Numbered from the stretch's first letter, positions 33,865-43,205 are shown. The stretch is DNA of 44,575 bases from Bacillota bacterium (GCA_017543265.1 JAFYGI010000022.1:1-44575), one strand, 5' to 3'. Program-made: numbers and translations. Notes: generated from the letters alone by a model not told the origin.

Positions 33865-34736
33865 TATTTTTCGCCCTTTCTGCTTACTACGACCTGCGGG
33901 AACGGTATCTCTATACCTTCTTTGTCAAATCTGTTTTTTACGCGGTAGCGAATGGCGCGCTCCACATTCCAATTTTGACCGACCTTGCAATCGGCGGCTA
34001 TCCTTATTTTAATACCGCTGTCGCCAAGCTCCTCAACGCCCCAGATAACGGGCTTTGACAAAAGTCCCTCTATATGTTCCTTGTCATATATCTCGGTCAT
34101 TTCGTCCTCAAGCACCTTCATCACCCTGTCAAGATCCTCCTCATAGGCAACGGATACATCAACGATGCCGCGGTTGAATTCCTTGCTCATATTGGTAACT
34201 ATCTTTATCTGGCCGTTGGGGATGATGTGCATATTGCCGTCGGCGCTTCTTAAAACCGTGGTGCGCAGGCCTATAGCCACCACAACGCCCGTATAGCCCT
34301 CGGTGGTTATGATGTCGCCCACGCCGAACTGATCCTCCATAAGGATAAAGGCACCCGTCATAATGTCGGATATTATGCTCTGTGCGCCCAGACCGACCGC
34401 AACAGTCGCAACGCCGCCCAGCGTGAGCAGCGAGCCCGCATCCACGCCCCAGTAATTGAGCACCACGCACAGCAGCACAAAGTAGGACACGTACTTTACC
34501 ACGCTTGTCAGCACCGTGCCCACGGTCTTGGCCTTGCGGGCGGGCAGCTTGGGATTTTTGGTTATGGTCTTTTTGATTATGCTTTTAAAAATGCCGATAA
34601 CCAGCTTGCCGACAACAAATATAAGCACCGTAACAAGCGCCTTGCCCAGCATTTCTATCGCCATTTCGCCGTATTTTTCCAAAAGCCACTCCCGCACGTT
34701 ATGCGCGGCAAGCGGCAAAAAAATCAATTCTCTCAT
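33864..34736 (-). CDS. MscS-family small-conductance mechanosensitive channel
   Basis: A 290-aa membrane protein with three N-terminal helices, the Gly/Ala-rich pore helix (LLTLGGVATVAVGLGAQSIISDIMTG) and the beta domain (FILMEDQFGVGDIITTEGYTGVV, then the IPNGQI motif). It releases solutes on hypo-osmotic shock. It overlaps the phosphodiesterase gene by ATGA upstream and DUF951 downstream. Confidence 0.95.
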   Translation of the reverse strand: MRELIFLPLAAHNVREWLLEKYGEMAIEMLGKALVTVLIFVVGKLVIGIFKSIIKKTITKNPKLPARKAKTVGTVLTSVVKYVSYFVLLCVVLNYWGVDAGSLLTLGGVATVAVGLGAQSIISDIMTGAFILMEDQFGVGDIITTEGYTGVVVAIGLRTTVLRSADGNMHIIPNGQIKIVTNMSKEFNRGIVDVSVAYEEDLDRVMKVLEDEMTEIYDKEHIEGLLSKPVIWGVEELGDSGIKIRIAADCKVGQNWNVERAIRYRVKNRFDKEGIEIPFPQVVVSRKGEK

Positions 34737-35278
34737 ATTTTAAAGCTCTTTATACTGTTTCCGCCAAAGTCCTTTATGATAAATTCGCCGTCCTCGTACA
34801 CCATATAGCTGTGGATGTCGTCGTCCTTGGGCAGCGATGCCGAGCCGGGATTGATATAGGTGTAATTATGCGCCTTTTGTATCACCTTTTCGTGCGTATG
34901 GCCGTGGATAAGCACATCCCCGTCCTTTAAAAGCGGCGGATTGTCGTTGTTGTACAGATGGCCGTGTGTGACAAAGGCACACTTGCCGCCGTCCAGATAC
35001 AAAAGCATATAGTCCGCCAGACACGGGAACTCCAGCACCATCTGATCCACCTCCGCCTCGCAGTTGCCGCGCACGGCAAAGATCTCGTTTTTAACGCTGT
35101 TAAGCATTTTTGTCACCTTTTTTGTGTCATAATCGCGGGGCAGGTCGTTGCGCGGGCCGTGGTACAAAAGGTCGCCCAGAAGCACCAGCCTTTCCGCGCC
35201 CTCCTTTTTATATGCCTCCAGCACTTTTTCGCAGTAGTAGGCCGAACCGTGGAGGTCGGATGCAAACATTAATTTCAT
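34733..35278 (-). CDS. YfcE-like metallophosphodiesterase
   Basis: A 181-aa calcineurin-like phosphoesterase. Metal motifs in order: SDLHGS, GDLLYHGP, GNCE, THGH and GHTH. YfcE/MJ0936-type enzymes cleave phosphodiesters; the natural substrate is uncertain. AAAAGGAG precedes the start. It follows degV by 48 bases and overlaps mscS. Confidence 0.93.
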   Translation of the reverse strand: MKLMFASDLHGSAYYCEKVLEAYKKEGAERLVLLGDLLYHGPRNDLPRDYDTKKVTKMLNSVKNEIFAVRGNCEAEVDQMVLEFPCLADYMLLYLDGGKCAFVTHGHLYNNDNPPLLKDGDVLIHGHTHEKVIQKAHNYTYINPGSASLPKDDDIHSYMVYEDGEFIIKDFGGNSIKSFKI

Positions 35279-35326
35279 GGTGTATCTCCTTTTATATCTT
35301 GCATTTTTCTTGTATTTAATGTATCA

Positions 35327-36205
35327 TTATATCAGGTACTCGTATTTTTTGATGGCGGCCAGACCGATAGCGGACGGACCCGTGTGCGTGCCTATGGTGG
35401 CACCGACGGTAATAGAGTCAAAATTAGGCTCTATGCCCGTATTTTTCACAAATATCCGACGCATTTCCTCCCAGCCCTCCTCGCCGTTGCAGGAGGTTGT
35501 GAGAATAAAGTATTTTTCGGGCTCGCCGTTTAAAAACTTTTCCATTTCCCCGCAAACGGTGTCCAGCGCCTTTTTGCGGCCGCGCACCTTCATAACGGGC
35601 ATTACCTCGGCATCGGTAAGGCTTAAAACAGGCTTGATATTGAGTATATTGCCTATAAGCGCCGCCGACTTGCCGATCCTGCCGCCCTTTTGCAGGTAGA
35701 TAAGGTCATCGACTATAAATTTTATGGTGGAATTTGCTGCCAGGGTATCGGTCATTGCGGCGACACGCTCGATGTCAATGCCGTTTTCCAGCATTCTTGC
35801 GCCCTCGGCAATGACAAGTGCCTGACCCGAGGTGGCCTGACGGGAGTCCACGACCAGTATTTTTCTGTCGGGGAATTCCTCTTTCAGCATATTTGCGGCA
35901 TTTGTGCCGCTTTGCACGCTGCCGCTGAGCTTTTGCGACAGGCAGTAGCAGATTATATCCCTGCCCTGTTCAAGATAGGGGCGAAAGGCCGACATATAGT
36001 CGTCAATGGCAGGCAGCGAGGTCTTGGTGAACACACCCGACACCTGTGCGGCAAATATCTCGTCATGGGATATTTCGACACCCTCTTTCAGATAATCCTT
36101 GCCGTTTATGGTAACATAATACGGTATTACCGATATATCGTACTTTTTGATAAGGTTATCCGAAAGGTCGCCCGCGCTGTCCGTAAATATTTTATATGAT
36201 GGCAT
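35327..36205 (-). CDS. DegV family fatty-acid-binding protein
   Basis: A 292-aa DegV/FakB-type protein. The N-terminus IFTDSAGDLSDNLIKKY, the TSLPAIDDYMSAF segment, and YCLSQKLSGSVQSG with the Ser that holds the fatty acid carboxylate are present. FakB proteins hand fatty acids to FakA kinase; no fakA is in the window. AAAGGAG supports the ATG. It diverges from topB across a 100-base promoter region. Confidence 0.95.
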   Translation of the reverse strand: MPSYKIFTDSAGDLSDNLIKKYDISVIPYYVTINGKDYLKEGVEISHDEIFAAQVSGVFTKTSLPAIDDYMSAFRPYLEQGRDIICYCLSQKLSGSVQSGTNAANMLKEEFPDRKILVVDSRQATSGQALVIAEGARMLENGIDIERVAAMTDTLAANSTIKFIVDDLIYLQKGGRIGKSAALIGNILNIKPVLSLTDAEVMPVMKVRGRKKALDTVCGEMEKFLNGEPEKYFILTTSCNGEEGWEEMRRIFVKNTGIEPNFDSITVGATIGTHTGPSAIGLAAIKKYEYLI

Positions 36206-36247
36206 GGTACCACTCCTTTGAAATTGCTGTCAAACATAGTTTTATAG

Positions 36248-36253
36248 TATAAT
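36248..36253 (+). promoter_or_regulatory. topB: -10 box of the topB operon
   Basis: TATAAT lies 54 bases before topB, with a weak TTGCTG at 36224-36229 (18-base spacing). The mirrored strand carries TATACT at the same place for degV, so the two promoters overlap. Confidence 0.6.
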
Positions 36254-36307
36254 AATAACAAATTTAACAATACAGGTCAACAAAAAATCCAAAATACCGG
36301 TGATAAA

Positions 36308-38452
36308 ATGAAAAAACTTGTAATAGCCGAAAAACCGTCCGTGGGACGTGATATAGCGCGTGTTTTAAAATGCGACAAGCGCGGGAACGGTTTTTTGTAC
36401 AACGATGAATATATAGTAAGCTGGGCGGTGGGACATCTTGTGACCCTATGGGAGCCCGAGGACTACGACCCGAGCCTGAAAAAATGGCGCAGGGAGTCCC
36501 TGCCCATACTGCCCGACGAGCTGAAGCTGAAGGCCATAGATGCGACAAAGGACCAGCTTGAGATACTTAAAAAGATAATCGACAGCGACAAGGTCGGCGA
36601 GCTTATCTGCGCGACGGACAGCGGGCGCGAGGGCGAGCTTATCTTCCGTTACATCTACGAGATAACGGGCTGTAAAAAGCCGTTCAAGCGCCTTTGGATA
36701 AGCAGTATGACAGATCAGGCCATAACGCAGGGCTTTGCCTCCCTGAAAGACGGCAGCGAGTACGACAAGCTTTACGACTCCGCACGCTGCCGCTCCGAGG
36801 CCGACTGGCTGGTGGGCATGAACGCCTCACGCGCCTTTACGCTGCGCTATAACGCACTTTTAAGCATAGGCCGCGTGCAGACCCCCACCCTGGCGATGAT
36901 AGTTGCGCGCCAGCAGGAGATAGATGCCTTCGATGCCCGCGATTATTGGGAGCTGGAGGCGGATTTCGGCGACTACAAGGGGCTGTGGTTTGACGAAAGC
37001 AGCAACAATGACACAAAGATATTCGACAAGGCCCGCGCAGACGAGATAGCCGCAAGGGTCAAGGGGCAGACGGGCGCTGTGGCGCTTGTGGAGCAGGAGG
37101 AAAAGAAAATGCCGCCCCCGCTTTTGTACGACCTGACGGAACTGCAGCGCGACTGCAACCGCAAATACGGTATGTCGGCGCAGGAAACGCTGAACACGGC
37201 GCAGGATCTGTACGAAAAGCGCAAGCTATTGACCTATCCGCGTACCGACAGCCGCCATTTATCCGACGATATGATACCGCAGCTTTCGGTGATAGCGAAC
37301 AAGCTCTCGCAGATAGACGAATACAGGGAGTTTGCGGCCTATGTGGTCGGCCTGCCAAAGCTGCCCATAACAAAGCGTATAGTGGACAACAGCAAAATAA
37401 GCGACCATCACGCCATTATCCCCACAAACGGCAGGCTGTATGTAAACGGCCTGAGCGAGAGGGAATTTAAGGTGTTTGATCTGGTGGTGCGCCGCTTTTT
37501 ATCGGTGTTTTATCCGTATTATGTGTACAGCACCACAAAGATAGTGACCAAAGTCGGCGAGGACAATTTCCTCTCCCGCGGCACCACCGTTATAGACAAC
37601 GGCTGGAAGGCGCTTGAAAAGGCCGACAAGGAGAAAAAGGGCAAAAAGGATGCCGAGGTCGTACTGCCCGATGTAAAGCAGGGCGACACACGCACCGCAA
37701 AGGACGTAAAATCGTCAAAGAAAAAGACAAAGCCGCCCCAGCCCTACAACGAGGCGACCCTGCTTTCCGCAATGGAAAACGCGGGCAAGTTTGTCGAGGA
37801 CGAGGATCTGAAAGAACAGCTCAAGGAGTCGGGGCTGGGTACGCCCGCGACCCGTGCGGCGATAATAGAGCGGCTTATACACGTCGGCTATGTGCGCCGC
37901 GACAAAAAGGCACTTGTGCCCACACAAAAGGCCGTAAAGCTGGTGGCAGTCTGTCCGCCCGAGCTGAGATCCCCCGAGACCACGGGCAAGTGGGAAAAGG
38001 GATTAAGCTCCATCGCAAAGGGCAAAATGGACCCCGAGCGCTTTATGGCAAGCATACGCCGCTATGTCTGCTTTTTGGTGGATAACGCCGACAAAAGCGT
38101 GACCAATGTACAGTTTGCCGCCGAAGGCTACGGCAAGGGCAAAAGGCTTAAAATGCCCAAAAACGGCCTTGGCATCTGCCCCAACTGCGGCGGTATCGTA
38201 CTTGAAAACACAAAGTCTTTCTATTGCAGCAACTGGCGCAACGGCTGTAAATTTACCATTTGGAAAAATACCCTTGAAAGCCACGGTGTTGTTATGGACG
38301 GGGAGCTTATAAAAAAGCTGCTGGCCGACAAAAGGGCGGAAAACGTGGAAATGACAATGCCCGATACACACGAGAAGGCACTCGGGACGATAACGCTTAA
38401 AACAAATATCGGTACGCTGGAGCTTACAGCGGTGAACATACAAAAGGGGTGA
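36308..38452 (+). CDS. topB: DNA topoisomerase III
   Basis: A 714-aa type IA topoisomerase that decatenates DNA through single-strand passage. The Toprim domain starts VIAEKPSVGRDIARVL and holds the DSGREGELIF acid cluster. The IGRVQTPTL motif and the active-site Tyr310 (TYPRTDS) follow. The C-terminal part has TRAAIIERLIHVGYV and a cysteine-rich zinc-ribbon-like finger (CPNCGG, then CSNWRNGCKF). Length is standard. It leads the only rightward operon in the window and ends four bases before the next gene. Confidence 0.97.
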   Translation: MKKLVIAEKPSVGRDIARVLKCDKRGNGFLYNDEYIVSWAVGHLVTLWEPEDYDPSLKKWRRESLPILPDELKLKAIDATKDQLEILKKIIDSDKVGELICATDSGREGELIFRYIYEITGCKKPFKRLWISSMTDQAITQGFASLKDGSEYDKLYDSARCRSEADWLVGMNASRAFTLRYNALLSIGRVQTPTLAMIVARQQEIDAFDARDYWELEADFGDYKGLWFDESSNNDTKIFDKARADEIAARVKGQTGAVALVEQEEKKMPPPLLYDLTELQRDCNRKYGMSAQETLNTAQDLYEKRKLLTYPRTDSRHLSDDMIPQLSVIANKLSQIDEYREFAAYVVGLPKLPITKRIVDNSKISDHHAIIPTNGRLYVNGLSEREFKVFDLVVRRFLSVFYPYYVYSTTKIVTKVGEDNFLSRGTTVIDNGWKALEKADKEKKGKKDAEVVLPDVKQGDTRTAKDVKSSKKKTKPPQPYNEATLLSAMENAGKFVEDEDLKEQLKESGLGTPATRAAIIERLIHVGYVRRDKKALVPTQKAVKLVAVCPPELRSPETTGKWEKGLSSIAKGKMDPERFMASIRRYVCFLVDNADKSVTNVQFAAEGYGKGKRLKMPKNGLGICPNCGGIVLENTKSFYCSNWRNGCKFTIWKNTLESHGVVMDGELIKKLLADKRAENVEMTMPDTHEKALGTITLKTNIGTLELTAVNIQKG

Positions 38453-38456
38453 GTTT

Positions 38457-39389
38457 ATGAGTTTTTCACGCAAGGACTTTATCAGTCTTCTGGACATCAC
38501 GAAAGATGAGATACTGGACATACTCGAAACAGCGGAAACGATGAAGTTTGTGCTGGGACAAAAGAACAAAAAAACGCCGTATCTTAACGGCAAATCCGTT
38601 ATAATACTGTTTTACGAGCGCAGTGTACGCGCAAAGCTGAGCTATGAGCTGGCCGCGCAGTATCTCGGCGCAAACATAGTCGATATAACCGTGCCGGGCG
38701 TAGAGGACAGACACGAGAACATCAACGACATGGGACGCACGATAGAGCAGATGGGCGGCGACTTTATCATCTGCCGTCACCCTATGGCGGGCAGCGCAAA
38801 GCTTCTGGCCGAAAAGGTAAAGGCGGGCGTGCTGAATGCGGGCGACGGCATCAACGAGGACCCCTCGCAGGCGCTTTTGGATCTTATGACGATAAAGCAC
38901 ATCAAGGGCGGGTTTGACAACCTGAAAGTAACGATAGTCGGCGATGTTATGAACTCGCGCGTTGCACGCAGCAATATATGGGGGCTTTTAAAGCTGGGCG
39001 TAAACGTATGTGTCGTTGCGCCGCCCACCATGATACCGACACACCTTGACAAATTCGGCGTAAAGGTGTATTACGACCTGAAAGAAGCGGCCAAAAACTC
39101 CGATGTTATCATGAGCCTGCGCTTACAGGCCGAGGACAGCTACGGCAGCAGACTGGCCAGCTTTAACGAGTACAAGGACTATTTTAAGGTAACGCCCGAG
39201 ATACTCGACTACGCAAAGCCCGACTGCATCATCATGCACCCCGGCTCTCCCGACCGCCGTGTCGAGATAGACAGCGGCATTATCGACAGCGACCGCTGTA
39301 TCACCGACGACCAGATAACAAACGGTGTTGCGATACGCATGGCACTTTTGTATCTTTTGTCAATGGGAAGGAGGGATATGGATGAGTGA
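38457..39389 (+). CDS. Aspartate carbamoyltransferase homologue with altered carbamoyl-phosphate loop
   Basis: A 310-aa protein clearly of the ATCase catalytic-chain family (NAGDG, PSQALLDLMTI, NSRVARSNIWGL, MSLRLQAED, MHPGS). Several hallmark residues differ. The STRTR phosphate loop reads SVRAK (56-60). The Ser/Lys 80s loop region reads GVEDRHEN. The His of the HPTQ motif is Asp135 (DPSQ). The HPGPxNR loop reads HPGSPDR. Arg58, Arg107-His108, the VARS arginine and LRLQ are kept. Normal ATCases conserve these lost residues, so ordinary activity is doubtful. The gene overlaps the following DHOase-like gene by eight bases. It may be a moonlighting, scaffold or new-substrate transcarbamylase. 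Confidence 0.88.
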   Translation: MSFSRKDFISLLDITKDEILDILETAETMKFVLGQKNKKTPYLNGKSVIILFYERSVRAKLSYELAAQYLGANIVDITVPGVEDRHENINDMGRTIEQMGGDFIICRHPMAGSAKLLAEKVKAGVLNAGDGINEDPSQALLDLMTIKHIKGGFDNLKVTIVGDVMNSRVARSNIWGLLKLGVNVCVVAPPTMIPTHLDKFGVKVYYDLKEAAKNSDVIMSLRLQAEDSYGSRLASFNEYKDYFKVTPEILDYAKPDCIIMHPGSPDRRVEIDSGIIDSDRCITDDQITNGVAIRMALLYLLSMGRRDMDE

Positions 39390-40665
39390 GCTGCTTATCA
39401 AAAACGTCAGGATAGTTGCGGACGGCTGCAATGCGGACGAGACCTATCAGCTGCTTGTGTCCGACCACAAAATTTATAAAATAGACAAAAACATAAGCTC
39501 CGATACGGCCGAGATAATAGACGGCCGCGGACACCTGCTTATGCCGGGGCTTATAGATATGTCCTGCAAGCTGTGTGAGGCGGGGTTTGAAAACACATCC
39601 AACATCGTTACCGTCAGCCACAGCGCGGTAGAGGGCGGCTTTACGGGCCTTGTATGCTCGCCCAACACCCAGCCCTGCATAGATACAAAATCCGTCGTGG
39701 AGTATATCTCGTCCAAGGTAAAGACATACTCGCCCATCAATTTCTACCTTTACGGCAGCATCACAAAGGGCTGCGAGGGAAAGGAGATAGCCGAAATGGG
39801 CGAAATGATAAGCCGCGGCGTTATTGCGCTGTCGGACGGCGGCACGGGGATCTCCGACGCGGGCATACTGCGCCATGTGCTTATGTACAGCAAAATGTTT
39901 GACATACCCGTTGTTACGCGCTGTGCCGACAAGCAGCTTTGCAAAAACGGCTGTATAAACAAGGGCTATTATTCCACAAAACTGGGGCTTAACGGCTGTC
40001 CCGCCGAGGCCGAGGAAACAATGATAGCGCGTGATCTGATACTGGCCAAATACGCAAACGCACGCATACATATAACCAAGGTCAGCACGGGCGGCAGCGT
40101 TTTCCACCTGAACGGCGCAAGAAAGCGCGGTATAAAGGTAACGGCCGACACCTGTCCGCAGTATTTTACCAAGTCCGAAAGGGAGACCGAGCATTACAAC
40201 ACCATCGCCAAGGTGGACCCGCCGCTTCGCACCGATGATGATATAAGCCATATCATAGAGGGTCTGCGCGACGGCACGATAGATGTTATCTCGTCGGGAC
40301 ATACCCCCGCCACAGCCGACACCAAGGATATGGAGTTTGAAAACGCAAGCTACGGCATATCCTCGCTTGAAACGGCGCTGATGGTCACCTTTACCGCACT
40401 TGTAAAAAATAACGGCTTTACGCCGCTTGACATTGCACGCAAGATGTCGGAAAACCCCGCAAAGATACTGGGACTTAAAACAAAGGGCAGGATCGCCGTG
40501 GGCATGGATGCCGACCTTATCATAGTCGATGACCAAAACCCGCACAAGGTAAACTCCCAAAACTTTGTATCCCGTGCAAAATACTCGCTTTATGACGGCG
40601 AGGAGCTTTACGGCAAAACGCTTGTCACCATCTGCGGCGGCGAGATACTGAAAAACGCATTGTAA
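39382..40665 (+). CDS. Metal-site-less dihydroorotase homologue (pseudo-DHOase)
   Basis: A 427-aa amidohydrolase-fold protein aligned throughout with type I dihydroorotase. The fold landmarks GLID, CSPNTQP, GSITKGCEGKE, VDPPLR, FENASYGISSLETAL, NPAKILGL and MDADLIIVD are intact. The metal ligands are replaced: HxH reads Ser61-Cys-Lys63, the substrate Arg reads Cys65, SDDG reads SDGG (153), the next His is Arg180, the HxxHVS His is Lys233, and the TDHAPH Asp is Gly306. It therefore should not bind the catalytic zinc pair. The ATG at 39382 has AAGGAGGG upstream; an in-frame extension to 39325 is rejected. It resembles the non-catalytic PyrC' that supports ATCase in Pseudomonas. Confidence 0.9.
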   Translation: MSELLIKNVRIVADGCNADETYQLLVSDHKIYKIDKNISSDTAEIIDGRGHLLMPGLIDMSCKLCEAGFENTSNIVTVSHSAVEGGFTGLVCSPNTQPCIDTKSVVEYISSKVKTYSPINFYLYGSITKGCEGKEIAEMGEMISRGVIALSDGGTGISDAGILRHVLMYSKMFDIPVVTRCADKQLCKNGCINKGYYSTKLGLNGCPAEAEETMIARDLILAKYANARIHITKVSTGGSVFHLNGARKRGIKVTADTCPQYFTKSERETEHYNTIAKVDPPLRTDDDISHIIEGLRDGTIDVISSGHTPATADTKDMEFENASYGISSLETALMVTFTALVKNNGFTPLDIARKMSENPAKILGLKTKGRIAVGMDADLIIVDDQNPHKVNSQNFVSRAKYSLYDGEELYGKTLVTICGGEILKNAL

Positions 40666-40717
40666 CACTTTTGCCCCGCGGCGGGTCTTGATCCGCCAGC
40701 AAAATATTATCAAAACA

Positions 40718-40758
40718 AAAAACTGCCGTGCCCGATATCCTCGTGCGCGGCAGTTTTT
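40718..40758. terminator. Bidirectional terminator between convergent genes
   Basis: Stem AAAAACTGCCG (40718-40728) with its complement (40748-40758) and A/T runs on both sides. It serves the topB operon and the EIIC-EAL gene. Confidence 0.9.
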
Positions 40759-40760
40759 AT

Positions 40761-42827
40761 TTATTTTTCCAATCTTTTCAAAAATTCCGAAAGGCCTATG
40801 GGCTTACTGAAATAATAGCCCTGATAATAGTCGCAGCCAAACTTGTCCAAAAGCTCGCATATCTCCTTTGTTTCCACAAATTCCGCAACCACCTTCATAC
40901 CAAGCTTTCCGCTCAGGTCGATTACGGAGGAGACTATCTCACGGCTGGTTTTGTCGTCGATTATCGTCCTGATAAGCGACCCGTCTATCTTTACGCCGTC
41001 AAACAGCATACTTTGCAGGTAAAAGATGGATGTCTTGCCCATGCCAAAGTCGTCTATAAAGAACTTATGGCCTTTTTCCCGCAGTCTCGCTATTTTTTTG
41101 GTGTTTTCCTGATCCTTGCTGAGAAGATCCTGCTCCGTTATCTCTATCCACAGCTTTCCCGGCTCCACGTCAAAGCGCTTTACGGCCTCGGCGATACAAT
41201 CCTCAAGCCCTTCCCATTTAAGCGAACGCGCCGTAATATTCACCGATACCTTATAGGTATTGCCCGCGCCGACCGTCGCCTCTATCTGCTTCAGCGCATT
41301 GCAGGCTATGTCAAATATGTTTGTTTCAAGCTCGGGCAAAAAGCCGCCCTTTTTTGCAAGATAAATTATAAGCGGCGGATAGATAAAGCCCGCTGTCGGA
41401 TGTCTCCAGCGCAGCAGAGCCTCCGCGCCTATGCAGGTGCCGTCCGCCGTGTACTGCGGCTGATACACCAGATAGGGCTGTCTGCCCGCAACGGCCGTGC
41501 GCAGGTCGTTCATCAGCATATTTGCCGTAACACCCAGCGAGTCGCTGTGCTCCAGGAAGGTCACATCCTCGCCCGACACTTCCGACTCCTGCAAAAGCTC
41601 CGTCATTTTCCGCACCTGGGTCTTTACCCTGCTCTCGTCGAAGCGTTCGTGCATTTTTAAAAACGGCATGTAGGTCAGGGTTCCCAAAGTAACGATAACT
41701 ATCTGCAAAATTGCCCCGCTTATTGATTTTGTCGCAAAATATCCGCTGAAAATTATCGGGGTAGTCCACACCACCTCCGACACAACGGGTGCCACCAGCC
41801 CGAACCTTATCGCAAAATACGCAACGACCATGCCCTCCAGCGGCACCAGCATAAACGGCACCAGCAATATCGGGTTCCAGATTATGGGCAAACCAAAGGT
41901 TATCATCTCGTTTATGTTGAGAAATACGGGCAAAGCCGCATAACGCGCCAGATTTTTGAACTTGCCGTGCTTTGAAAAGGCAAGTATGGCTATAAGTATA
42001 CAGACACTTGTACCGCAGCCGCCCATTATAACAAACACATCAAAAAATGTCTTGCTGAATATGATATTTGTGCCGACTGCCGTGTGGGCGGTCATAAACG
42101 GCTCCAGCACGTTGCTGCCGTGTATGCCGAAAAACCACAGCAAATGTATCAGAAAGGTGCTTGCAAACAGCTCCGCAAAATCACTGTGCAGGCTGTTCAG
42201 CACTTTGTCTATATGCTCACCCAGCCAGAATGTAAGGTTGTCGATGCCGCAGACATCATAGATAAAATACGACAGCGATGCCGTACAAATGATTATCACC
42301 AGCAGCGGCAGCAGCGCACGCATGGCGCCCCTGTAAAATATATCATGTCCCGCGGCTATGTTCCACACATTGCCAAGGCGCGAATGCACCAGCTTAAGGT
42401 AGGCCCATGTAACTATCAGCGATATGCCCAGCGCCCAGAAGCTGCCCTGTGTGCCAAGCTTTACCGTCTCGCCGCCCATGTCTATACGCGCGATTATAAG
42501 ATACGCTATACAGGCGGCAGGCGGCGCAAACACCGATATTTCCAGCGGCTCGCTTTTTTCCAGCACATAGCTTGTGCTTATGCTTATTGACAGCATTACG
42601 GAAAAGTAGGAAAACGAAAAGTTTCTTATATACGACAGTATCGTAAACAAAACACCGCCAAAAACGTTCGTTATCCATTCCTCAAAGCCCGGCGCGGGAA
42701 ACGATATTATCGCCTGCGCTATGGAGCCGACCAGAACGACGGGTATAAGCACGGTCATACCGCGCCTTACCACGTTAAATATAAAATGCCGTGAAAGCCT
42801 CTCCGATAATTTCATAAATCCGTTCAT
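40761..42827 (-). CDS. PTS EIIC-EAL fusion: membrane c-di-GMP phosphodiesterase
   Basis: A 688-aa protein. Residues 1 to about 390 form a lactose/cellobiose-type PTS EIIC domain with many helices (signature HLLWFFGIHGSNVLEPFM and FLNINEMITFGLPIIWNP). A short linker leads to an EAL domain (about 435-688) with EALLRW, VSVNIT, IEITEQ, IDDFGMGKTS, KIDGS, AEFVET and QGYYFSKP. The acid and lysine residues expected for c-di-GMP cleavage are present. No EIIA or EIIB domain is nearby. EIIC-EAL fusions exist in some Clostridia; a sugar-sensing phosphodiesterase is the natural reading (inference). AAGGA supports the first ATG. Confidence 0.93.
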   Translation of the reverse strand: MNGFMKLSERLSRHFIFNVVRRGMTVLIPVVLVGSIAQAIISFPAPGFEEWITNVFGGVLFTILSYIRNFSFSYFSVMLSISISTSYVLEKSEPLEISVFAPPAACIAYLIIARIDMGGETVKLGTQGSFWALGISLIVTWAYLKLVHSRLGNVWNIAAGHDIFYRGAMRALLPLLVIIICTASLSYFIYDVCGIDNLTFWLGEHIDKVLNSLHSDFAELFASTFLIHLLWFFGIHGSNVLEPFMTAHTAVGTNIIFSKTFFDVFVIMGGCGTSVCILIAILAFSKHGKFKNLARYAALPVFLNINEMITFGLPIIWNPILLVPFMLVPLEGMVVAYFAIRFGLVAPVVSEVVWTTPIIFSGYFATKSISGAILQIVIVTLGTLTYMPFLKMHERFDESRVKTQVRKMTELLQESEVSGEDVTFLEHSDSLGVTANMLMNDLRTAVAGRQPYLVYQPQYTADGTCIGAEALLRWRHPTAGFIYPPLIIYLAKKGGFLPELETNIFDIACNALKQIEATVGAGNTYKVSVNITARSLKWEGLEDCIAEAVKRFDVEPGKLWIEITEQDLLSKDQENTKKIARLREKGHKFFIDDFGMGKTSIFYLQSMLFDGVKIDGSLIRTIIDDKTSREIVSSVIDLSGKLGMKVVAEFVETKEICELLDKFGCDYYQGYYFSKPIGLSEFLKRLEK

Positions 42828-43205
42828 ATTGCAATTCCTTAATAATAACCCCTATTTTACGCTCAAAATGAGAAAAAAACTCCAACCCTGTATATTATAA
42901 CTCAACATTCCTGTCTGTTGCAATAGTTTTTTTAATTAATGCTTGATTTGCATCAAAAAATCCCCTCCGTCCAAAAAAGAGGATTTCGACCTTTATTTCA
43001 ACAGCCTCCGTAAGCGCCCGAATATCGGCTTTTCCAAAGTCCCCCTTTTGATTTTATGCGGTTTTATGGGGGATTTTGCGGTTTTTATTTGTGGTATTCC
43101 ACGCGCGGGTCTGCTACAATCAGTATATAAGGCTTAGCTGCGTTCTGTCGCTTATAAGCCTATCGTGCACGGCAAAAATACAACACAGCTACGGAGAATA
43201 AATTT
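42828..43205. other. Noncoding interval with an inverted repeat
   Basis: No supported gene. The left part is AT-rich and should contain the EIIC-EAL promoter. Near 43106-43121 is a weak TACAAT-type -10 for the rightward gene, followed by an inverted repeat with AGGCTTA and TAAGCCT arms (about 43130-43161) in the presumed leader. Confidence 0.5.

Noticed and set aside
39301..40713. A 470-codon leftward frame opposite the dihydroorotase-like gene
   Set aside because: It is an antisense shadow; the rightward frame carries the recognisable family motifs and a good ribosome binding site.
42943..43137. Small rightward gene in the 42.8-43.2 kb spacer
   Set aside because: No ribosome binding site and it overlaps the presumed promoter of the next gene.
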